The notes: generated by a model not told the origin, from the letters alone. DNA of 64,000 bases from JBBDXI01 sp040902425 (GCA_040902425.1 JBBDXI010000075.1:1-64000); one strand, 5' to 3'; counted from the stretch's first letter, positions 40,099-48,754 are shown. Made by a program: numbers and translations.

Positions 40099-41823
40099 CT
40101 ACACCATCGCGCCGTGAAGGCTCAACCGGTCCGCGCGGTCCACCCGAACGGGCACGATCGCGCCCACGAGTGAGCCCGCCTCCGACTCGGGGACGCCGAA
40201 GAACACGATAAGGTCCCCGTCGGTCCGCCCCGACATCTGAACGGCCCCGAGCGGGGCATGCGACGCGTCGGCTGCCGCATCCTCCAGTTCCAGGTCGATC
40301 GCGCACGCCGACCCGCCGTGAACGCCCTTTCCGTTCACGGTGAGTGCCACCGGCCCCTTCTGCACGTGCATCTTGCGCTTGGCGCTTTGCGCTTTCCTCG
40401 ACACCCCCTCCACGAACACCTCCACCGTCCGCCCCACCTGCCCGCGGCTGATCTCGTCGCTGATCCGGCCCTGCACCGCCAGCAGGGCGTTGTTCCGCCG
40501 CCGCTTCACCTCATCCGGCACATCGTCCGGCAGCTTGTCGTACGCCGTCGTCCCCGGGCGCGGCGAGTACTTGAAGATGAAGCAGTTCTTGTACCACGCC
40601 CGCTCCACCAGGGCCACCGTCGCCTCGAAGTCCTCCTCCGTCTCGCCCGGGAACCCCACGATGATGTCCCCCGAGACCATCAGCGGCCGGCCGATCTCCG
40701 GCTGGTCGAGGTGCGCCCGCGCCCGCGCCAGGAACTCCTCGTACTCCTCGACGGTGTACCCGCGGTTCATCGCCTTCAGAAGCCGGTTGCTCCCGCTCTG
40801 CGCCGGGACGTGCAGGTAGCGGCAGATCCGCGGGTGGTCGCGGATCGTTTCCAGCACATCGTCCCCGAAGTCCCGCGGGTAACTCGTCACGAAGCGCAGC
40901 CGCCGGATCGCCGGAACCTCCTCGTGGATCCGCGCCAGCAGGCCGGCGAAGGTCGTCGTCCACTCCCCGGCGAACGGGTCGCGCCGGTGCCCGCCCGCGT
41001 ACGAACGCCCCTTCTGCGGCTGCACCACGCCGCCGACCGTCACGGCCGCGCCGTGCTCGAAGCGGTAGTGGTTCACCGTCTGCCCCAGCAGCGTCACCTC
41101 GGCGACGCCGGCATCGGCCAGCCTCCGGCACTCCTCCACGATGTGGTCCGGCGGCCGGTGCACCTCCGCCCCGCGGGTGAACGGCACCACGCAGTAGGTG
41201 CAGAACTTGTTGCACCCCCGCGTGATCCGCACGTACGCCGAGCCGCGGGCGGCGTGCCCGCCCGTGCCGTGGTCCACCGGCGAGATCATCCGCGAGAGGT
41301 CCAGCATCTCCAGCGAGTCCGCCGCCGCGGCCAGCGTCGCGCTCCGCCGCGAGCTCCCGCCCTGCAGCGCCACCTCCCGGGCCGACACCAGCTCCCTCTT
41401 CCGCCGCTCCCTCCCTCCGTCACTGCGTCTCTCCGTCCCTGCGTCGCTCTCGAGCGCTGCCCGCGTCCTCACCGCGTTGTCCAGCAGCGAGGGCAGCTTG
41501 TCCAGCTCCCCCGGCCCGCACAGCACATCCACCACCGGCATCCGCCGGATCAGGTCCACCCCATCCCGCTCCGCCATGCACCCCAGCACGCCGACCACCA
41601 GCGCCGGCTCGCGGCGCTTGCGGATCGCCAGCTCCCCCAGCCGCGACCAGACCTTCTGCTCCGCGTGCTCCCGCACCGAGCAGGTGTTGTAGAGCACCAC
41701 ATCCGCCCGCGCCGGCTCATCCGTGAACCCGTACCCCAGCGCGCGCAGCGCCCCCGAGACGAGCTCCGAATCCAGCTCGTTCATCTGGCACCCGAACGTC
41801 TCGAGGTACACCGTCCTGGTCAT
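40099..41823 (-). CDS. miaB: tRNA-2-methylthio-N6-dimethylallyladenosine synthase
   Basis: 574 residues with the full MiaB layout. The N-terminal UPF0004 domain has cluster cysteines Cys12, Cys48 and Cys82, the radical SAM motif CNKFCTYC is near residue 204, and a C-terminal TRAM domain follows. It methylthiolates i6A37 of tRNAs reading UNN codons. Two insertions look like translated repeat DNA: residues about 124-141 (GTERRSDGGRERRKREL), and RKAQSAKRKM near residue 475 between the radical-SAM and TRAM domains. Both are in linkers, so the enzyme is probably functional. It converges with the vWA gene. Confidence 0.92.
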   Translation of the reverse strand: MTRTVYLETFGCQMNELDSELVSGALRALGYGFTDEPARADVVLYNTCSVREHAEQKVWSRLGELAIRKRREPALVVGVLGCMAERDGVDLIRRMPVVDVLCGPGELDKLPSLLDNAVRTRAALESDAGTERRSDGGRERRKRELVSAREVALQGGSSRRSATLAAAADSLEMLDLSRMISPVDHGTGGHAARGSAYVRITRGCNKFCTYCVVPFTRGAEVHRPPDHIVEECRRLADAGVAEVTLLGQTVNHYRFEHGAAVTVGGVVQPQKGRSYAGGHRRDPFAGEWTTTFAGLLARIHEEVPAIRRLRFVTSYPRDFGDDVLETIRDHPRICRYLHVPAQSGSNRLLKAMNRGYTVEEYEEFLARARAHLDQPEIGRPLMVSGDIIVGFPGETEEDFEATVALVERAWYKNCFIFKYSPRPGTTAYDKLPDDVPDEVKRRRNNALLAVQGRISDEISRGQVGRTVEVFVEGVSRKAQSAKRKMHVQKGPVALTVNGKGVHGGSACAIDLELEDAAADASHAPLGAVQMSGRTDGDLIVFFGVPESEAGSLVGAIVPVRVDRADRLSLHGAMV

Positions 41824-41878
41824 GAGAGGCCATCGTAGGAAGGGCCGGCGCGAGCCTCGACCGAGCCGCCCAACGGCG

Positions 41879-42769
41879 TCAGCGGGTCACGACATCCGCG
41901 AGGTCCTCCATCCCCTCGGTCAGCACGATCGGCCCGCTCTCGGCGATCAGCACATCGTGCTCGTAGTGGACGCTGAGCGACCCGTCGGCGGTGTAGACCG
42001 GCCACTCGCTCTTGCGCTGGGTCGTGCGGCCGGTTCCGACGGCGACCATGGGCTCCAGGGCGACCAGCGTGCCGGGCCGGGCGGGTGTGTAGGCGTCGGA
42101 CCACTCGCCGGTGTAGGTGGGGACGGTGTTGGAGACGTAGGGCGGGGCGTGGAGCTTGCGGCCGTAGCCGTGGCCCCCGAGGCCGCGGATCAGGTGGAAG
42201 CCGCACTCGTGCTCCACGTGCGCCTGGACAGCGCGGGCCCACTCGATATACGGGATGCCCGGGCCCAGGCGCGTGATCCCGCGCCGGAGCGACTCCTTGC
42301 CGCACGCGGCCAGCTTGCGGACCTCCTCCGAGGGCTCGCCGAAGAGGTAGGTCCAGGCGGCATCCCCGATCCAGCCCTCGAAGGTGACGCCGATGTCCAC
42401 CTTCAGCACATCGCCGGGCTTGAGGGGCCGGAGGTGCGAGGCCGCGGTGCCGTGGACGACGCAGTCGTTGACCGACAGGCAGGCGTGGGAGGGGAAGGCG
42501 GGGGTCTTGGGGACCCTGTAGCCGAGGAAGCAGGAGCGGCAGTGCAGGTCCTCGAGCGTGGCGGCGACGAAGCGGTCCACCTGCGGCAGCGTCACGCCGA
42601 GGCGCAGCCAGTCGGCGAGGCGGCGGTGGACCTCGACGACCTTCTGCGCGGAGGCGCGGGCGGCCTGGGCGTCGCGCTGAGTGGAGACGGGGGCGGGGAC
42701 AGGGGACACGGCGGATGATACGGTGAGAGGGTGAGCCGGTGAAGCGATCGTGGTGGTGTCAGGCCCCAT
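41879..42769 (-). CDS. map: Methionine aminopeptidase, type I
   Basis: 296 residues. The metal ligands can be located: Asp in KVDIGVTFEGWIGDAAWTY (two Asp), His in GHGYGRKLHAPPYVSNTV, Glu in VALEPMVAVG and Glu in HYEHDVLI; the substrate His is in CVVHGTAAS. It removes initiator Met from new proteins. From the ATG at 42769 (overlapping the hutI end by 11 bases) the first 30 residues are a Pro/Thr/Ser-rich stretch encoded by GGTGA-type repeat words; a GTG further in (VSPVPAPVST) may be the real start. It is downstream of hutI. Confidence 0.9.
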   Translation of the reverse strand: MGPDTTTIASPAHPLTVSSAVSPVPAPVSTQRDAQAARASAQKVVEVHRRLADWLRLGVTLPQVDRFVAATLEDLHCRSCFLGYRVPKTPAFPSHACLSVNDCVVHGTAASHLRPLKPGDVLKVDIGVTFEGWIGDAAWTYLFGEPSEEVRKLAACGKESLRRGITRLGPGIPYIEWARAVQAHVEHECGFHLIRGLGGHGYGRKLHAPPYVSNTVPTYTGEWSDAYTPARPGTLVALEPMVAVGTGRTTQRKSEWPVYTADGSLSVHYEHDVLIAESGPIVLTEGMEDLADVVTR

Positions 42770-43991
42770 TGATCACCGTCCCTGACCGGATGACCGCGTC
42801 GATCGGGTCCGCACCAAACTCGTAGGCGAGCATCCGCTCGTCGGTGTGGCGCAGGAGGATCAGATCGGCGCGCTGGCCCGGAGAGATCTGGCCGCGGTCG
42901 TGGAGGCCGAGCAACGCGGCCGCATTGAGGGTCGCGGCGCTGATGGCCTCCGCGGGGGAGAGGCCGCAGTGGCGCACCGCCAGGGCGATCGCCATGGGCA
43001 CGGAGGGCGTTGGCGCTGAGCCGGGGTTGAAGTTGGTGGCTAGGGCGAGGAGGCCGCCGGCATCCACGAAGCGGCGGGCGCCCGCGTAGCGACCGTCGAG
43101 GTGGAAGCCGCAGGCGGGAAGGATGACCCCGAAGGTATTCGACGCGGCCAGCAGGTCGATGTCGGCGGGTGTGCTGGCCTCGAGGTGATCGACGGAGCGG
43201 GCGTTGAGCCGGATGGCCTCAGGGATCATGCCCAGGGAGTTGAACTGGTCCGCGTGGACCCGGACAGGGTGGCCAAGCTCGCGGGCGCTGGAGAGCAGGC
43301 GGACGGTGTCGGCCAGGGACCACGCCGACTGCTCGCAGAAGGCATCCAGGGTGATGCCGGGGAACTCGCGGCTGACAGCGGGGAGGGTCTCGTTGATGGT
43401 GCGGTCCACGAAGCCCGGCGTGTCCGGGTCGAGGGCGTGGCCCAGCAGGGCGGTGGGGACAACCGAAGAGGGGAAGAGGTGGGGGGGTGGAGAGGTGAGC
43501 ACGGACCGGATGACGCGGAGCATCTTGAGCTCGTGCTCGAGCGTCAGGCCGTAGCCGCTCTTCACTTCCGCCGCGAGCGTGCCGGCGCGGGCCATCTGGG
43601 TGAGGCGGGAGCCGAGGAGCCCGGCCAGTTCGGCCTCGCCGGCGGCGCGGACAGCGCGGACGGTGGACATGATCCCGCCGCCGGCTCTGAGCAGTTCGAG
43701 GTACGTCACACCCTGGAGCTTGCGGTCCCACTCGTCCACGCGCGACCCGGCCCAGCAGGCGTGGGTGTGGCAGTCCACGAACGCGGGCATCAGGACCCGG
43801 CCGGCGGCGTCCATCTCCCGTGCGCCGGGCACGCCCGGGGCGGGGATGCCCCGGCTCACCTCGCGGATGCGGTCGCCCTCGAGCGCGACATCGGCGCGCT
43901 CCAGCACGCCAAGATCGCCCAGAGCGCGCCCGCGGCGCGGGCGATCTCCCGCGAGCGTGAGCACCCGGGCGTTGCGGATGACCAGGCTCAC
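42759..43991 (-). CDS. hutI: Imidazolonepropionase
   Basis: 410 residues of the amidohydrolase superfamily. The metal-binding motif is VDCHTHACWAGSR, the substrate loop EVKSGYGLTLEHELKML, then HADQFNSLGM and the ADLILL end of the beta-sandwich domain. It opens imidazolonepropionate to N-formimidoylglutamate in histidine degradation. It starts at GTG 43991, which overlaps the hutG stop as GTGA. hutH and hutU are not in the window. Confidence 0.95.
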   Translation of the reverse strand: MSLVIRNARVLTLAGDRPRRGRALGDLGVLERADVALEGDRIREVSRGIPAPGVPGAREMDAAGRVLMPAFVDCHTHACWAGSRVDEWDRKLQGVTYLELLRAGGGIMSTVRAVRAAGEAELAGLLGSRLTQMARAGTLAAEVKSGYGLTLEHELKMLRVIRSVLTSPPPHLFPSSVVPTALLGHALDPDTPGFVDRTINETLPAVSREFPGITLDAFCEQSAWSLADTVRLLSSARELGHPVRVHADQFNSLGMIPEAIRLNARSVDHLEASTPADIDLLAASNTFGVILPACGFHLDGRYAGARRFVDAGGLLALATNFNPGSAPTPSVPMAIALAVRHCGLSPAEAISAATLNAAALLGLHDRGQISPGQRADLILLRHTDERMLAYEFGADPIDAVIRSGTVINGA

Positions 43992-44911
43992 GCCCCCCCT
44001 CCTGGGCGCTCCGCGAAGCCGTGCAGGAACGAGAGGAGCAGATGGGCCGCGCACCGCGCGGTCCGCCCATCCGGATCGAACAGGGGATTCAGCTCCATGA
44101 GGTCCAGGCACCGCACGGCCGGGCAGCGGCCCGCGGCCGTCAGAGCCCGGGCGACGTCGTGCGTGAGCAGCCCCGCGGGATTGGGGGCGCTGACACCGGG
44201 AGCCTGCGAGGCGTCGATCGAGTCGAGGTCCACGCTGACGAACTGCGGTTTGCCGAACTCCGGCCACTGGCCGCCGGGCATGGGCCGGAAGAACCCGCCC
44301 CGGGCGATGAACCAGTCGTGGTGCTCGCGCGAGTTGACGAGCGGGTTGAAGCCGATGTTGACCAGGGGCTTGACGCCGAACTCCTCGATCAGACGGCGGA
44401 ACGGCATGCCCGAGCCGACGGTCTCGCGCACGTCGAGGTGCGCATCGAAGTACACGCCGCCCAGAGGCCCGTTCTGGATGCGCGGCGCCACTGCCCGGAC
44501 GAACGGGTACGTCAGGTCGTGCCCGCCGCCGATCGCGATGGGGAGGAGGCCCAGGTCGAGGATGGCGAGCGTGGCCTCGGTGATGCGGCGGTGCGTCTCG
44601 GCGAGCGCATCCGGGTCGTTGCCGGTGGCGGGGATCACATCTCCGGCGTCGAACACGGCGGGCCAGGACCACCCGGCCGGCTCGGCGGTCCCGTACCGGG
44701 CGAGGGCGGCGCGGAGGGCCGCGGGGCCGCCGACCGCGCCCGGGCGCCCGCCGTTCAGCCGGACGCCGAGGTCGTCGGGGAGCCCGAGGAGAGCGACGCG
44801 GCAGCCCTCGGGCGATCTCGCGCGGACCAGCGACGCGAAGCGCCCCGGCGGGGGCTCGCCGGGCCAGGCGCCGGCCTGCGTATGGGGGATGGGGCGGGAC
44901 ACCGGCCTCAC
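43988..44911 (-). CDS. hutG: Formimidoylglutamase (arginase-family)
   Basis: 307 residues with the arginase/agmatinase manganese site: GGGHDLTYPF, YFDAHLDVR and SVDLDSIDASQAPGVSAPNP. It hydrolyses N-formimidoyl-L-glutamate to glutamate and formamide, the step after HutI, so the pair fits histidine degradation. It starts at GTG 44911 (or another GTG three codons in) and overlaps hutI by four bases. Other ureohydrolase activities cannot be fully excluded, but the context decides. Confidence 0.88.
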   Translation of the reverse strand: MRPVSRPIPHTQAGAWPGEPPPGRFASLVRARSPEGCRVALLGLPDDLGVRLNGGRPGAVGGPAALRAALARYGTAEPAGWSWPAVFDAGDVIPATGNDPDALAETHRRITEATLAILDLGLLPIAIGGGHDLTYPFVRAVAPRIQNGPLGGVYFDAHLDVRETVGSGMPFRRLIEEFGVKPLVNIGFNPLVNSREHHDWFIARGGFFRPMPGGQWPEFGKPQFVSVDLDSIDASQAPGVSAPNPAGLLTHDVARALTAAGRCPAVRCLDLMELNPLFDPDGRTARCAAHLLLSFLHGFAERPGGGA

Positions 44912-45011
44912 TGTACCGGCCGCGGGCCCGAAATGCAGCGCCCGGGCGAACCCGGGTGCAACCGCGAGCGTGAGTTCCCCATACGATCCAGCAGGAAGGA
45001 CCCCAGAATCG

Positions 45012-45980
45012 ATGCAGTGCGGCCTGAGGAGAGTGGGCGCGACGGCGGTGCTGGCGGCGGCGCTGATCGCCTCGTGCGTGTCCGTCCGGACGCGGGAGAA
45101 GCCGCCCCCGGTGCGCCCGCCATCCGGGCCTTCCGTCGTCGAGACAGCCCCCCGCGACTACCCCGGCCTGCACAACGTCGTCGCCTTCCACGAGGGGTTC
45201 TACTCCGGCAGCGTGCCGGAGGGGCCGGCGGGATTCGACGCGCTGGCCGTCATGGGCGTGCGGACGGTCATCAGTGTCGATGGGGCCGCTCCCGACCTGG
45301 AACTGGCGAGTGCCAGAGGGCTTCGCTACATCCACCTGCCCATCGGCTACAACGGCATCGACCAGCCGCGCCGGCTGGAGCTGGCCCGGGCCGTACGCGA
45401 CTCCCTGGCTCGCGGGCCGGTGTATATCCACTGCCACCACGGCAAGCACCGCAGCGCGGGCGCAGCCGGGACGGTCGCCGCCAGCCTCGGGTGGTCCACG
45501 CCGCAGGCCATGGTCGAGCGGATGAGAGTCGCCGGCACATCCCCCAGCTACGCGGGGCTGTACGCCTGCACGGCCGCGGCCGCGGCCCTCGCGCTGCACG
45601 AGATCGAGGCGGTCTCCCCGGAGTTCCCGGAGGTCTCCCGCCCCACGGAGTTCGTGCAGGGGATGGTCGAGATCGACCACGCCTGGGAGCACCTGCACGC
45701 GGCCGAGCGCGCCGGGTGGGCCGCCCCCGCGGACCATCCGGACCTGGTGCCCGCGGCCGAGGCCGGCCGGATGGTGGACCTGTTCCGCGTGATGGCCGAG
45801 GGCGAGCGGACTCGCTCGCACCCCGCGGAGTTCGGCGCGAAGATGCGCCAGGGCGCCGACCTGGCCAAGGCCCTCGAGGACCTGCTCGCGGCGGGGGAGC
45901 GGGACCGCAGCGAGCTCTCCGCGGCCTTCGCGAAGGTGGGCGCCTCCTGCAAGGACTGCCACACCAGCTATCGCGACTGA
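45012..45980 (+). CDS. Lipoprotein fusing a tyrosine/dual-specificity phosphatase-like domain to a cytochrome c'-like heme domain
   Basis: 322 residues. A lipoprotein signal ends in LIASC22. Residues about 50-180 form a DSP-like phosphatase domain (GLHNVVAFHEGFYSGSVPEG, then VYIHCHHGKHRSAGAAG with nucleophile Cys141 and Arg147 of the CX5R loop). Residues about 205-322 are helical and end with FAKVGASCKDCHTSYRD, where Cys313-X-X-Cys316-His317 is a heme-attachment motif placed and flanked as at the C terminus of cytochrome c'. RBS GGAAGGA is upstream. The protein should be periplasmic or outer-membrane bound, covalently bind heme, and perhaps dephosphorylate a substrate. It is not part of the hut operon (divergent). 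Confidence 0.8.
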   Translation: MQCGLRRVGATAVLAAALIASCVSVRTREKPPPVRPPSGPSVVETAPRDYPGLHNVVAFHEGFYSGSVPEGPAGFDALAVMGVRTVISVDGAAPDLELASARGLRYIHLPIGYNGIDQPRRLELARAVRDSLARGPVYIHCHHGKHRSAGAAGTVAASLGWSTPQAMVERMRVAGTSPSYAGLYACTAAAAALALHEIEAVSPEFPEVSRPTEFVQGMVEIDHAWEHLHAAERAGWAAPADHPDLVPAAEAGRMVDLFRVMAEGERTRSHPAEFGAKMRQGADLAKALEDLLAAGERDRSELSAAFAKVGASCKDCHTSYRD

Positions 45981-46003
45981 CGCCGGGCGGGCGCCGGAGC
46001 ACT

Positions 46004-46702
46004 CTACTTCGCGAGATCCAGGAACTGCCGCGCCATCTCCGGGCCCTTGCCCTCATCCTCGTGCTTGAAGAAAACGAAGGCCTCGCCCCAGCCCTGCCCG
46101 CGGACGCGCCCCAGCCACGCTTTCAGGTCCGCCTTCGTGTAGTCGGGCATCCGCAGCCGCAGGTACCCCCAGTCGGCCGTCGAGACGAACGGCACCTCGA
46201 CGCCCTCCTCGGCCTCGGCGATGCACAGCGCCGCCCCGTGCTCGCGCAGGAGCCCGAAAGTCTCCTCATCCAGCCAGGACTCGTGCCGGAACTCGAAGGC
46301 CGCCCGACGGCGCCGGGGGAGCAGGGCGAGGAAGTCGCGCAGGCGCGGGAGGTCCTTCTTCAGGTTCGGCGGGAGCTGGAACAGCACCGGGCCGAGCCGC
46401 TGCTGGAGCCCCTCCGCCACCTGGAACAGGTACGACACCGAGTCGCCGGCATCCTTCAGCCGCTGGAAGTGCGTGATCCGCTGCGGGGCCTTGAGGACAA
46501 ACCGGAAGTCCTCCGGCACCTCCGCGGCCCAGGCCTCCAGCACCGAGGGCTTGGGCATCCGGTAGAACGAGTTGTTGATCTCGACGGTGCGGAAGCGCTC
46601 GCCGTAGTAGCGGAGGAAGCCCTTGGAGGGCAGGTCCTTGGGGTAGAACGTGCCCTTCCACTCCGGGTACGAATAGCCGCTGGTGCCGACGTACAGGTTC
46701 AT
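46004..46702 (-). CDS. DUF72 family protein
   Basis: 232 residues with the DUF72 signatures: YVGTSGYSYPEWKGTFYP at the start, RFRTVEINNSFYRMP, RFVLKAPQRITHF, then AFEFRHESWLDEE and the C-terminal FVFFKHEDEGKGPEMARQF. The family folds as a TIM barrel related to endonuclease IV-like enzymes; no activity is established. I chose the ATG at 46702, which matches the family start. It diverges from the GH5 gene. Confidence 0.93.
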   Translation of the reverse strand: MNLYVGTSGYSYPEWKGTFYPKDLPSKGFLRYYGERFRTVEINNSFYRMPKPSVLEAWAAEVPEDFRFVLKAPQRITHFQRLKDAGDSVSYLFQVAEGLQQRLGPVLFQLPPNLKKDLPRLRDFLALLPRRRRAAFEFRHESWLDEETFGLLREHGAALCIAEAEEGVEVPFVSTADWGYLRLRMPDYTKADLKAWLGRVRGQGWGEAFVFFKHEDEGKGPEMARQFLDLAK

Positions 46703-46839
46703 GTGCGCCCGGAGCATACCGGCGACAGGTCGCGCCCGGAAGCGCGAGCCGCCCCATCCGACGCGTCGCTGGACGGCAAGTCCCCCCACGCCCCACGGGA
46801 GGTTGCCGGCCGCGCGTGCGCGCGCGGTATCCTGCACCC

Positions 46840-48018
46840 ATGGACCGCCGCACCTTCGTTGCTACGCTGGGCGCCGCGGCCGCCGCGTGTGCCGCGCCCG
46901 GGGTCGTGGCGGGGCAGGAACCGCCGCCAAGGGGTGGGGTCGCTCCCGGGCGTGTCGGGCGCCTGGCGCGGGGTGTCAACCTCTCGCATTGGATGTGGTA
47001 CCCCCACGCGCAGGGCGAGCAGGCCCGGCGGGCCTTTATCCCGCCGGCCGAGCTGGCAGCGCTGGCGGCCGCCGGGTTGACGCACGTCCGCCTGCCCTTC
47101 GAGCCCTCGTGGCTCTGGGACGACGCGACCGGCGCGCTGCGGGCGGCCGAGTGCGCCGAGTATCAGGACGCGGCCCGGCGGTGCCTCGATGCCGGCCTGG
47201 CCGTCGTGGTCGATGCCCACTGGAGCCGGACGCCCTGGATCCGGCCGCGGGGGGCGTCGCACGCCGGGCGGTTTGGGGAACTCGAACGGATGTGGCGGGC
47301 GCTGGCGGCCCGTCTGGACGCGACCGACCCGGACCGCGTGTTCCTGGAACTGCTCAACGAGCCGCACGACCTGGCCGACGCGGACCACTGGCACGACGCC
47401 CAGCGGCGGATCGCCGCCGCGGTACGTGGGGCCGCCGGTCGGCACACCATCATCGCGACCGGCGCCGAGTACGGCGGCATCGACGGCCTGCTGAGGCTGG
47501 CGCCGCTGGAAGATGGCAGCACGGTCTACTCGTTCCACTTCTACAGCCCGCACAACTTCACCCACCAGGGGGCCACCTGGGGCTTCCCGCCGTGGAAGGG
47601 GATGAAGGATGTGCCGTGGCCTGCGGAGCGCGGCGACCTGGAGCGGCTGGCCGACACGCTGCCGAAGGACTCCCGCGAGGCGCTCCGCTGGTCGGCGCGC
47701 GAGGGCACGACCGACCCGTGGACGCCCGGGGCGCTGCGGGCACAGATCGGGCGCGCCGCGGAGTGGGCGAGGCGGCACAAAGCGGCGGTCTACTGCGGCG
47801 AGTTCGGCGTCCACGCCGCTCCCGCCCCGCGCGAGAGCCGGCTGCGCTGGCACCGCGAGGTGGGCGCAGCGCTTCAGGAGGCCGGCATCGGGTGGGCGAT
47901 GTGGGACGATGTCGGCGGCTTCCGCCTGGCCACCGGGCCGCCGGGCGCTCGCGAACTGGACGCGGAGCTGGGCGCGGCCCTCGGCCTCGAGCAACGCCCT
48001 GTGAGAAAGCCACCTTGA
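46840..48018 (+). CDS. Secreted glycoside hydrolase family 5 (cellulase-like)
   Basis: 392 residues with a Tat-type signal (MDRRTFVATLGAAAAACAAPG), followed by a GH5 barrel: ARGVNLSHWMW, THVRLPFEPSWLW, the acid/base Glu174 in LELLNEPHD, FHFYSPHNFTHQGATW and the nucleophile Glu321 in YCGEFGVHA. It hydrolyses beta-1,4-linked glycans (glucan or mannan); subfamily unknown. The twin-Arg signal suggests export in folded form. The start follows a promoter region shared with the DUF72 gene. Confidence 0.92.
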   Translation: MDRRTFVATLGAAAAACAAPGVVAGQEPPPRGGVAPGRVGRLARGVNLSHWMWYPHAQGEQARRAFIPPAELAALAAAGLTHVRLPFEPSWLWDDATGALRAAECAEYQDAARRCLDAGLAVVVDAHWSRTPWIRPRGASHAGRFGELERMWRALAARLDATDPDRVFLELLNEPHDLADADHWHDAQRRIAAAVRGAAGRHTIIATGAEYGGIDGLLRLAPLEDGSTVYSFHFYSPHNFTHQGATWGFPPWKGMKDVPWPAERGDLERLADTLPKDSREALRWSAREGTTDPWTPGALRAQIGRAAEWARRHKAAVYCGEFGVHAAPAPRESRLRWHREVGAALQEAGIGWAMWDDVGGFRLATGPPGARELDAELGAALGLEQRPVRKPP

Positions 48019-48063
48019 CGTGATTCGTGAGGCGATGGTGCGCACGAGCGGCGAGCTTGGCTC

Positions 48064-48588
48064 TCAGGTCACCGCTTTCTTCACGAGCGCGCCGATTTTG
48101 GCCTCATCGGCGGCGGTCAGCGCCTTCAGCCCGAAGCCAGTCGGCCACAACCCCCCGGCCCCCTCGTCGAGGTTCGCGGCGTCGCAGAAGGCGAACGATG
48201 CGTACCTCGTCTTGAACTTCGTCGCGGACTGGAAGAAGCAGACGACCTTGCCGTGCCTGTTGGCGTACGCCGGCATCCCGTACCAGAGTTTCGGCGACAG
48301 GGCGGGCGCATTGGCCCTGACGATCGCATGGATCCGCTGGCCCAGGGTGCGATCCGGCTGCGGCATCTCGGCGAGCTTCGCGAGCACAGCGCGTTCCCCG
48401 TCCGCCGTGTTCTTGCCGGCGCGAGCCTCCGCCTTCAGCTCCCGGGCGCGCTCCTTCATCGCGGCTCGTTCCGCGTCCGTGAATCCCTGGGACTTCGTGC
48501 CGACCCGCTCGGCGGCGGGACCGGCGGCCGCCTTGGGGGAGGCGGGGTGGGCGCCCCTCGTTGACCTGCTGGACGTCCGCTTGGCCAT
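48064..48588 (-). CDS. DUF1801 domain protein with basic N-terminal tail
   Basis: 174 residues. The C-terminal 110 match the DUF1801 fold (LSPKLWYGMPAYANRHGKVV, FFQSATKFKTRYASFAF, then GLKALTAADEAKIGALVKKA). The N-terminal 65 residues are Ala/Lys/Ser-rich and probably disordered (TSSRSTRGAHPASPKAAA), with a charged helix ERAAMKERARELKAEARAGK. DUF1801 proteins are small cytoplasmic proteins without a defined activity. The ATG at 48588 is the most plausible of several in-frame starts. It converges with the GH5 gene. Confidence 0.85.
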   Translation of the reverse strand: MAKRTSSRSTRGAHPASPKAAAGPAAERVGTKSQGFTDAERAAMKERARELKAEARAGKNTADGERAVLAKLAEMPQPDRTLGQRIHAIVRANAPALSPKLWYGMPAYANRHGKVVCFFQSATKFKTRYASFAFCDAANLDEGAGGLWPTGFGLKALTAADEAKIGALVKKAVT

Positions 48589-48632
48589 GGCGTTCACTGC
48601 CGCGTGGATGACGTAGGTCTCGTCCCTGCAAC

Positions 48633-48670
48633 GATCAAGCCCTTCGACGTGCTCGTCGAAGGGCTTGATC
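48633..48670 (-). terminator. Perfect 17-base inverted repeat downstream of tRNA-Pro(CGG)
   Basis: GATCAAGCCCTTCGACG (48633-48649) and its inverse CGTCGAAGGGCTTGATC (48654-48670), with loop TGCT, follow the tRNA 3' end by about 10 bases on the minus strand. The same flank (TTTCGAGAGATCAAGCCCTTCGACGAG) follows the second tRNA-Pro(GGG) gene, where a T6 run makes it a clear terminator. Here no T-run follows the stem. Confidence 0.6.
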
Positions 48671-48680
48671 TCTCGAAAAG

Positions 48681-48754
48681 TCGGGGTGATAGGATTTGAA
48701 CCTACGACCTTCTCGTCCCGAACGAGACGCGCTACCAAGCTGCGCTACACCCCG
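48681..48754 (-). tRNA. tRNA-Pro (anticodon CGG)
   Basis: A 74-base tRNA folds completely: acceptor CGGGGTG/CACCCCG with discriminator A, D-arm AGCGCAGCTTGGTAGCGCG, anticodon stem TCTCG/CGAGA with loop TTCGGGA (anticodon CGG), and T-arm GTAGG-TTCAAAT-CCTAT. CCA is not encoded. Confidence 0.95.
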
